From Planctomycetaceae bacterium (lineage in GTDB: Bacteria; Planctomycetota; Planctomycetia; Planctomycetales; Planctomycetaceae), in the NCBI GenBank assembly GCA_003503535.1, contig DOCI01000353.1, forward strand, positions 383 through 7,026: a DNA stretch of 6,644 nucleotides. Reading direction: 5' to 3'. The notes beneath the pieces are model-generated. The model was given only the letters and a program-made list of their open reading frames with translations, did no database searches and had not been told where the DNA came from. Positions 1 to 5,115 of the stretch are shown one piece after another. Each line of letters starts with the position of its first letter. Position 1 is the first letter of the stretch. Both the position numbers and the translations under genes were made by a program.

Positions 1-527
<527 letters not shown>

Positions 528-797
528 AGTGTGTCTTGCTCCAGGTTTTGACCGAAAGTGTTGTGAACAAATGAGTGTACAGCGAACCGTGCGCGTACTC
601 TTGGAGATCAGACGGTAGCAGGCCCTTTCGATCGATGCAAGTGTCCGAAAAAATGCAGGAAAGATGAATTCTCCTCCTGCTCAACTTTCCGTTAGAACTG
701 CGATTGTATTGGTCAACTTGAATGCGTAATCTGAACAGGAGTCAAGAACCACTGAATTTGAATTCCTCACCATAAAACTGTCGGGAAAGCCGCTCTT
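528..797. other. Divergent spacer between ppdK and the esterase
   Basis: This 270-bp stretch must carry the promoters of ppdK (leftward) and of the esterase (rightward). No open frame in it looks coding. It holds two overlapping 6-bp inverted repeats: GCAGGA/TCCTGC with arms at 655-660 and 675-680, and GGAAAG/CTTTCC with arms at 658-663 and 685-690. They share bases and so cannot form together. A weak sigma70-like pair, TTGTAT at 704-709 and TAATCT at 727-732 with 17-bp spacing, points toward the esterase, but it matches the consensus poorly and I do not call it a promoter. Confidence 0.4.
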
Positions 798-1568
798 ATG
801 ACATACGCAATGAGATTCACCGCAATTCTGGCCTGCACTTCTATATTTAGCATGACTTCATGGAGTGAAGCTGCAGATAAGCCGACACATCTGTTTATTC
901 TGTCGGGGCAATCCAATATGGCAGGGATGAATCCCAAGTTGGGATTTGAGCCGGAATTGAAGAAGCAGTTTCCGGATGCTGAGACGGCTTACATTAAAGT
1001 GGCCGTGGGTGGGCGCCCCATTCGACTGTGGTTATCGAACGATTGGAACGCGATTTCAGAGAAGTACAATCTGAATAAGCCTCAGGATTCCGTCCCCGCG
1101 AACAGCGACTACAATGCTCAAATCCTGACACAATATCAGAAAATGCTGCAGGATCATCCCAAGCCTGCTTCGGTGACTTTCTGCTGGATGCAGGGGGAGC
1201 GGGATTCGAGAGAGAAATTGAGTAGTGCTTATGAAGAAGCTCTCAAGACTTTGATCAGCAATTTACGTCGGGATCTCGAACAACCGGAGATGAATTTCGT
1301 GATTGGCCGCTTGAGTGATTTTAATCAGGGAGCCACTTCCGAGAACTGGGAAGAAGTTCGTCAGGCTCAGATGAAAGTCGCCAATGATGATTCTCACGGT
1401 GCCTGGGTTGATTGCGATGATCTCAATAATAAGTCCAAAGATGGTAAGACCTGGGACGATTTGCATTACACTCAGGAAGGGTATGAACTTTTGGGCCGTA
1501 GATATGTGCGTCAGGCAAAAGCACTCATCGAGAATAAAAGGCCGGCAGCAGACGGACGGCCGGAATAA
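798..1568 (+). CDS. Secreted SASA/SGNH-type carbohydrate O-acetylesterase (sialate O-acetylesterase-like)
   Basis: This is probably an exported serine esterase that removes O-acetyl groups from sugars, a role known for the sialate O-acetylesterase (SASA, formerly DUF303) branch of SGNH hydrolases. The 256-residue product has an N-terminal export signal with a hydrophobic core at about residues 6-20 and likely cleavage after Ala25. Block I is FILSGQSNMAG, with nucleophile Ser39. The middle block WMQGERDS (130-137) corresponds to the WHQGE-type block of SASA proteins. Block V, WDDLHYTQEGYELLG, supplies the DxxH pair Asp220 and His223, so the catalytic set looks intact. Length suits a single-domain enzyme with no carbohydrate-binding module. 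Two starts are possible, ATG 798 and ATG 810. Neither has a strong Shine-Dalgarno site and both keep the signal peptide; 798 is used by default. The substrate cannot be inferred: no glycan-pathway genes flank it, and 208 bp with repeats separate it from the next gene. Confidence 0.85.
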   Translation: MTYAMRFTAILACTSIFSMTSWSEAADKPTHLFILSGQSNMAGMNPKLGFEPELKKQFPDAETAYIKVAVGGRPIRLWLSNDWNAISEKYNLNKPQDSVPANSDYNAQILTQYQKMLQDHPKPASVTFCWMQGERDSREKLSSAYEEALKTLISNLRRDLEQPEMNFVIGRLSDFNQGATSENWEEVRQAQMKVANDDSHGAWVDCDDLNNKSKDGKTWDDLHYTQEGYELLGRRYVRQAKALIENKRPAADGRPE

Positions 1569-1631
1569 AATGTAAGACAGATAAGGAAGTGACAAGAAGG
1601 GCTGGAGTCGGGCCGAAGCATAGCCCCCGGA

Positions 1632-1664
1632 AAATTGACGTTGATATGTCAACAACGTCGATTT
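1632..1664. repeat. Long inverted repeat, 12-bp stem with 9-base loop
   Basis: Arms AAATTGACGTTG (1632-1643) and CAACGTCGATTT (1653-1664) pair over 12 positions with a single T-G pair, enclosing the loop ATATGTCAA. A nested near-palindrome, GTTGATATGTCAAC at 1640-1653, matches its own reverse complement at 12 of 14 positions and offers an alternative fold. The element begins 64 bp after the esterase stop and abuts the GC-rich palindrome on its right. It has no T-tract of its own, so it is not a standard intrinsic terminator. It could be an mRNA 3'-end stabilising hairpin, a protein-binding site, or part of a larger dispersed repeat. Confidence 0.6.
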
Positions 1665-1710
1665 CCCCCTCACCCTATCACTCTCCCTCAGGGAGAGGGG
1701 ATAAGTTTTT
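1665..1710 (+). repeat. REP-like GC-rich palindromic element, possible terminator
   Basis: A C-rich lead (CCCCCTCACCCTATCA, 1665-1680) runs into a perfect 7-bp hairpin, CTCTCCC (1681-1687) and GGGAGAG (1691-1697) with loop TCA, followed by GGGATAAG and five T residues at 1706-1710. The lead-plus-hairpin pattern is one I recognise from dispersed intergenic palindromes in many bacterial genomes, which supports a repeat-family identity; copy number here cannot be judged from one window. Read on the plus strand, the hairpin followed after 8 bases by a short T-run could end esterase transcription, but the gap makes it a poor match to a classical intrinsic terminator. Confidence 0.6.
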
Positions 1711-1765
1711 AATACACAATTGAATTCTCTGCAGGCCAGATTCGATTCCCAATTAATTCCGTCGC

Positions 1766-1770
1766 AGGAG
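1766..1770 (+). promoter_or_regulatory. Ribosome binding site fixing the start of the 107-residue gene
   Basis: AGGAG stands 6 bases before the ATG at 1777. An earlier in-frame ATG at 1720 has no such site and would add 19 residues encoded by spacer-like DNA close to the palindromic repeat, so 1777 is preferred. Confidence 0.75.
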
Positions 1771-1776
1771 TGGACC

Positions 1777-2100
1777 ATGACTGATTCGAAATCTGAGCAC
1801 CATCGCCGAGAAGAATTTCCAGAGAAGTTCACGCCGGAGCACGACTCGCTGAAAGGGGAATTTGCCACGGAGCCCGGCGAAGGCGATCCGCTGGAAAAAG
1901 AGCCGATCCTTTCTGGAAAACAGCCGTATCAGTGGGAGGAAAATTTAAGCAATGTCCCTTCAGGGATTAGCATGCATCGTTACAGCGGAGCGATATTGAT
2001 GCTGATCTTTATGATCATCTTGCTTGTGATTGGTGGAATTGTTGTGAGTTCACTGTACGACACCTTCAACGGGTATCCTTTCAATTTACTTGAGGAATAA
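1777..2100 (+). CDS. Small single-span membrane protein with charged N-terminal region, unknown function
   Basis: I do not recognise the family. The 107-residue product starts with about 60 highly charged, probably disordered residues rich in Glu, Lys, Arg and His (for example HHRREEFPEKF near residues 8-18). One strong hydrophobic helix follows at about residues 71-93 (AILMLIFMIILLVIGGIVV core), and then a short acidic tail ending NLLEE. There is no N-terminal signal peptide, so the charged region is probably cytoplasmic and the protein anchored near its C-terminus, in the manner of tail-anchored proteins. The start is set by AGGAG at 1766-1770. The gene stands alone: a repeat-bearing spacer lies before it and 309 bp separate it from the next start. 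Codon use is unremarkable. That it is a real gene is well supported by the Shine-Dalgarno site and the clear protein-like layout; its role is open. Confidence 0.75.
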   Translation: MTDSKSEHHRREEFPEKFTPEHDSLKGEFATEPGEGDPLEKEPILSGKQPYQWEENLSNVPSGISMHRYSGAILMLIFMIILLVIGGIVVSSLYDTFNGYPFNLLEE

Positions 2101-2101
2101 T

Positions 2102-2126
2102 CCAGCTCTCCTTGCGATCGAGCTGG
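2102..2126 (+). terminator. Stem-loop just after the 107-residue gene, weak terminator candidate
   Basis: CCAGCTC (2102-2108) and GAGCTGG (2120-2126) form a perfect 7-bp stem with an 11-base loop, starting two bases after the TAA stop. No T-run follows, so it is not a standard intrinsic terminator. It may protect the mRNA 3' end or halt polymerase only weakly. The placement right after a stop codon is the main support. Confidence 0.35.
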
Positions 2127-2357
2127 CCTCGGATTGATGAAAATGCCAGCAGTAATGCCTGAAAAATCAACGCATGCAGTTTACGCATCTGTGCTTTTTG
2201 ATCGTACAGACTTAATCGGCTAAATGATTAATTGGTGCGATACGCTTATAAACTTAATAGACGCTGCCTAAAACGCTCTCAGACAGTCGAAACACGCAAC
2301 AAGATAAGCCGATCTGTGAATTGGTACGCAATTCGCATAGGTATATTTCGACAAAGG

Positions 2358-2373
2358 TTAGTAACGTCACTAA
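2358..2373. promoter_or_regulatory. Operator-like imperfect palindrome upstream of the 63-residue gene
   Basis: TTAGTAACGTCACTAA matches its own reverse complement at 14 of 16 positions: TTAGT/ACTAA arms around an AACGTC centre. It lies 36 bp before the ATG at 2410, a usual place for a dimeric repressor or activator site near a promoter. No bound regulator can be named and a chance palindrome is not excluded. Confidence 0.3.
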
Positions 2374-2397
2374 TCTGCTCAATTTTTACTCATGAAC

Positions 2398-2402
2398 AAG
2401 GA
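2398..2402 (+). promoter_or_regulatory. Ribosome binding site fixing the start of the 63-residue gene
   Basis: AAGGA lies 7 bases before the ATG at 2410. The in-frame ATG at 2392 has no Shine-Dalgarno site upstream, and using it would place this AAGGA inside the coding region. Confidence 0.7.
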
Positions 2403-2409
2403 TTTCACC

Positions 2410-2601
2410 ATGTTCAAAAACGGACGCCGCGCGTTAATGCTCGTTGCTATCAGCTGTGCTTTTTTTGTGACTTGGAAGGAAGGCTATCTGGCTGGCTACA
2501 GCGATCACATTTCAGACCTTAAAGCCAATTCCGCACCTGTGATTGAAATGTCGGCTGAAGAAGCCTACCAGGAATTCATCAACTTGAAACCCGAAGCCTA
2601 A
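2410..2601 (+). CDS. Small membrane-anchored or exported protein (63 residues), unknown function
   Basis: I do not recognise a family. The 63-residue product begins MFKNGRRALMLVAISCAFF: a positively charged start, then a hydrophobic stretch at about residues 8-21, then a polar acidic remainder (SAEEAYQEFINLKPEA at the end). This can be read as an uncleaved signal anchor with about 40 residues outside the cytoplasm. Cys16 follows AIS, which only loosely resembles a lipobox, so a lipoprotein is possible but not favoured; there is no clean AxA cleavage site. The start is set by AAGGA at 2398-2402. It is monocistronic as far as can be seen, with an operator-like palindrome upstream. The same frame stays open for 88 codons beyond the TAA stop; see the findings. 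A real gene is likely because of the ribosome site and the ordered charge-hydrophobic-polar layout. Confidence 0.65.
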   Translation: MFKNGRRALMLVAISCAFFVTWKEGYLAGYSDHISDLKANSAPVIEMSAEEAYQEFINLKPEA

Positions 2602-2902
2602 GCCGACCGCTTACCTACCTCACACCCCACCACTGAAACCTCACCTTCGAGTACAACGCTGACTCAGAAAACAGTTAACCCAACTTTTTCACCCCAAGAT
2701 AATTCTGCAATTTTACAGGTCGCCCAATACACGATTTCGCCATTGCGAATGGTTTTCGTGCTGTTGAATGTACGCATACTGTGCATGCATTTGGGAGCGA
2801 AACAGAAGACGTGTTTAGGCCTGTTGTCGCTTGTGGAGTTGCGATTTGAGAAGGGAGTGCAAAGCTGAGAGAGCAGTTTTACGCCCATGATTTTTAAAAC
2901 AA
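2602..2902. other. Spacer between convergent genes, no convincing gene
   Basis: Both strands carry open frames here. On the plus strand, the frame of the 63-residue gene continues without a stop from 2602 to the TGA at 2866-2868. On the minus strand an ATG-led frame of 74 codons occupies 2888-2664 and contains several Cys residues, but no ribosome site precedes it. Neither has a recognisable motif. Two small overlapping inverted repeats are seen, TTCGC/GCGAA (2738-2751 region) and CCATT/AATGG just inside it. No intrinsic terminator with a T-run could be found for either flanking gene. Confidence 0.4.
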
Positions 2903-4693
2903 TTACCGAATTTGTGTATCGGCTTCGTCCGGGACATCTCCCTCATTTTGACTGGCGGACTTGATTTCACCGTTGGCCTTTTGACCAAAGTTTGCAGCTG
3001 TCGGATTAAAATTGAGGGGTTCGTACAAGCTGGCTGTCCGTGGAAAACTCGGCACGTAAGCGATTTCGCGTTCACCCCATTGAGCGGCGATTAAGTGATA
3101 CGTATTTGGTTCAGTCGGATTTCGCGTACTGGCTGTTGTTTGAGCTGCAATTTTTTCACCTGGCAGAGCTTCGTCGGAAAAAGCCAGATGGATCGGATCG
3201 ATTTCGCCATAACTCAACTCGAGTTTCAATCGAGGTAATTTCGAAGGTCCTGTCAGCACGCCGCCGAAGTCTGCGACTTTGGCAAAGCGAATGACATCAT
3301 AATCGCCCTGACGAAAATATTCTCCCTGGACTTGAGTTCCGTCTTCGCGTTCGAGAACCAATTTACTGCGATCGATACGCCAGACCGGATGGCAGGCGAG
3401 TAGAACATCATCGCTACCAAAACCAACCTGCGGATAAACCCGCATTGAAGAAGCCAGAGCCGTCCAGATTTGTCCGGGCGTTTCCTCTTCATTCAACCGT
3501 GAGGCAAATCGAATCAGCACGGGAGGTGGAACCCTGGCCAACATTTTTTCATCACCCAGATAGTGGGCTAATTTTTTTGTGTTGTTGGTATCGTAATAAA
3601 ACGTTAACAATGTGACGGCACTTTGTTCTTCTTCGAGTCCGACATCCAAATTCCGTAGAATGGCATCCTCGGCATCGGCCAATTGCCCGGACTGCTGAAG
3701 GATTCGTGCACACATCAAATTGGCTTCCCACACTTCCGTCGAGAATGCCAAAGCTTTGCGAGCGGTTTGAATAGCTTCTGGTCGCCCAAAATAAGCCTGG
3801 ATGACGGCTTGATTCGCGAACGCACTGGCGAGCATGTCGTCGCGTCGAAAATGCTGTGTGCCAAGATTGGCGAGTATATCGTAACTGCTTAGTGAAGCCG
3901 TCAGGTCGCCAGACTCCTGTTGCGTACGGGCTACGTAGTACCAGTAGGGAGGGTAGCATTCCATGTAAGGCTCCATCCGTTTGAGGATACGGAGCTTCGT
4001 TTCGAGATTCTCTTCATTCATGGCCTGTTCAAGATCGTCCAGGTCCGTCGAACGCACCAGCCAGCGGTCGGGGATCTCAAATTCCTGCGTCATTTTCCAG
4101 AACGTATCCAGAAACGTAGAGGACTTTTTGACGACCGAATTCACACGCGTTTTTTCAAGCTTGAAGACTTCGTTATCGCGATTCCATTTCAAGTTGCGAT
4201 AATCCCACCAGCTGTTCGCTCCCGTTTTGACAGCTCCAATGTACTGAGCAGTCAGCAAGTCGAGACCGACAGAGAGGGAGTCGAATGCCATTTCCTGTCT
4301 TAAAGACCGTTTGTATTTCCCGTCGTAAAGTTCGGCTTCTTTTTCCGTCAACTGAATCTGACCAATTTCATCGAGGACTTCAGTATAGAGTCGAATAATT
4401 TCGGCGTTCTTAATCCCGTTCAGATTCAGATTGTTGAGGATTTTCTGTTCCTCTTCACGCATCACCTGCTCATTAGGATACTTCCGGATGCGATGGAAAG
4501 AGGCGCGGCAATAGTTCAAAGCGACGGCGATATCGCGACGTTTCTGGAACATCGCCTCTTCGTCGACGGCTGCATCTTCAGCGCAGACATTGAAGACAGG
4601 CAAAGAAGCCAGCAGAATGCAGAGAGTCAGGATAATTTTGAAACTTTGGGTGGTGCGGTAAGGTAGAGCACCAAAGGGTGGCGTCAATTTCAT
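2903..4693 (-). CDS. Large exported helical/TPR-like protein, unknown function
   Basis: No named family is recognised. The 596-residue product has an export signal with a hydrophobic core at about residues 18-36 and likely cleavage after Ala38 (NVCA before EDAA). The N-terminal third is helical, charged and rich in Trp/Tyr. A middle part at about residues 249-350 has helix-turn-helix repeats of TPR type: YWYYVARTQQESGDLTASL, then ASAFANQAVIQAYFGRPEA, then EANLMCARILQQSGQLADA. The last 150 residues look beta-rich and end in a polar, low-complexity tail. TPR-like arrays usually bind proteins, so a periplasmic scaffold role is an inference only. The ATG at 4693 is chosen: it begins a proper signal peptide and follows a purine-rich GAAGAAAAGA. 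The frame could extend upstream only to a TTG at 4738, which would put 15 charged residues before the signal. It diverges from the exported protein at 5116. Confidence 0.85.
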   Translation of the reverse strand: MKLTPPFGALPYRTTQSFKIILTLCILLASLPVFNVCAEDAAVDEEAMFQKRRDIAVALNYCRASFHRIRKYPNEQVMREEEQKILNNLNLNGIKNAEIIRLYTEVLDEIGQIQLTEKEAELYDGKYKRSLRQEMAFDSLSVGLDLLTAQYIGAVKTGANSWWDYRNLKWNRDNEVFKLEKTRVNSVVKKSSTFLDTFWKMTQEFEIPDRWLVRSTDLDDLEQAMNEENLETKLRILKRMEPYMECYPPYWYYVARTQQESGDLTASLSSYDILANLGTQHFRRDDMLASAFANQAVIQAYFGRPEAIQTARKALAFSTEVWEANLMCARILQQSGQLADAEDAILRNLDVGLEEEQSAVTLLTFYYDTNNTKKLAHYLGDEKMLARVPPPVLIRFASRLNEEETPGQIWTALASSMRVYPQVGFGSDDVLLACHPVWRIDRSKLVLEREDGTQVQGEYFRQGDYDVIRFAKVADFGGVLTGPSKLPRLKLELSYGEIDPIHLAFSDEALPGEKIAAQTTASTRNPTEPNTYHLIAAQWGEREIAYVPSFPRTASLYEPLNFNPTAANFGQKANGEIKSASQNEGDVPDEADTQIR

Positions 4694-5115
4694 GATCTTT
4701 TCTTCGTGAGCGAGTCGTGTACAGAATGTTTCGGACAATAGCTCATTCGAGGTCGAGTGGTGGGAGTATTTTATCGGAAAAACCGATTTGGCTGCTACCC
4801 CAGTCTACTTGATTTTATGAGGCATGGTTGCGATTGATTTTCAAAATGGTCTGGATTGGCTGCAAAACTGCTCAGGACTTCCATTTACGTCAATCTTACC
4901 ACATTGCAGTTTCTACAGGATAAATACCATTAAGAAAGATAGCTGCTCTATACGGTTTGACGCAGAGAGGTAAAATGTAGGAAATTCATCAAACCTGAAT
5001 GATCCAAAATCAATCCGGATACGTTACACTCAATCTTCGTCTTAACGGAAAGTCTATCCGTGACTCGACGGAGTGAAACTAAATGCCCCAGGCAAACTAA
5101 CTAAAGGATTTTGCA
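4694..5115. other. Divergent spacer between two exported-protein genes
   Basis: This 422-bp stretch must drive both flanking genes. No frame in it looks coding; a 25-codon ATG frame near 4845 has no ribosome site. It contains a 5-bp stem with an A5 loop (ATCGG/CCGAT, 4773-4787), and just before the rightward gene two neighbouring small stems: ACGGA/TCCGT (5045-5061) and ACTC/GAGT (5063-5074). These could be leader-RNA structures. No -35/-10 pair fits well on either strand, which is common outside well-studied phyla. Confidence 0.45.
5103..5108 (+). promoter_or_regulatory. Ribosome binding site of the rightmost gene
   Basis: AAAGGA stands 7 bases before the ATG at 5116 and selects this start over the next in-frame ATGs at 5122 and 5125, which would also shorten the signal peptide's charged end. 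Confidence 0.7.

Larger units (their letters stand above)
2101..2409. other. Spacer with hairpin and operator-like palindrome
   Basis: No coding frame here is convincing; the longer plus-strand frame that crosses into the next gene from 2232 lacks a ribosome site and has no protein-like pattern. Two structures stand out: a 7-bp stem-loop directly after the stop of the 107-residue gene, and a 16-bp imperfect palindrome about 36 bp before the start of the 63-residue gene. Both are listed separately. The rest is AT-rich, with several TATAAA/TTAATC-like words but no promoter pair I would defend. Confidence 0.5.

Noticed and set aside
684..694. 11-base word TAACGGAAAGT shared by the ppdK leader (minus strand) and the leader of the rightmost gene (5043-5053)
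   Set aside because: Several 11-base matches are expected by chance within 6.6 kb, and the flanks do not match.
704..732. TTGTAT-17-TAATCT as a promoter for the esterase
   Set aside because: Only about half the consensus positions match, which is expected by chance in a spacer of this size.
1540..1563. GGCCGG direct repeat and 5-bp stem at the end of the esterase gene as a terminator
   Set aside because: The stem is short, lies inside the coding sequence and has no following T-run.
1263..1868. Long minus-strand open frame (201 codons) opposite the esterase end and the 107-residue gene
   Set aside because: It spans two well-supported plus-strand genes and the palindromic repeats between them, has no ribosome site and no protein-like organisation.
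3920..4303. Plus-strand open frame (127 codons) inside the TPR-like gene
   Set aside because: It is antisense to a well-supported coding region and shows no independent start signal or domain.
4694..4738. Upstream TTG start extending the TPR-like protein by 15 residues
   Set aside because: It would put a charged stretch ahead of the signal peptide; the ATG at 4693 gives a normal export signal.
4845..4922. 25-codon ATG frame in the divergent spacer
   Set aside because: No ribosome site, no motif, and short enough to be chance.
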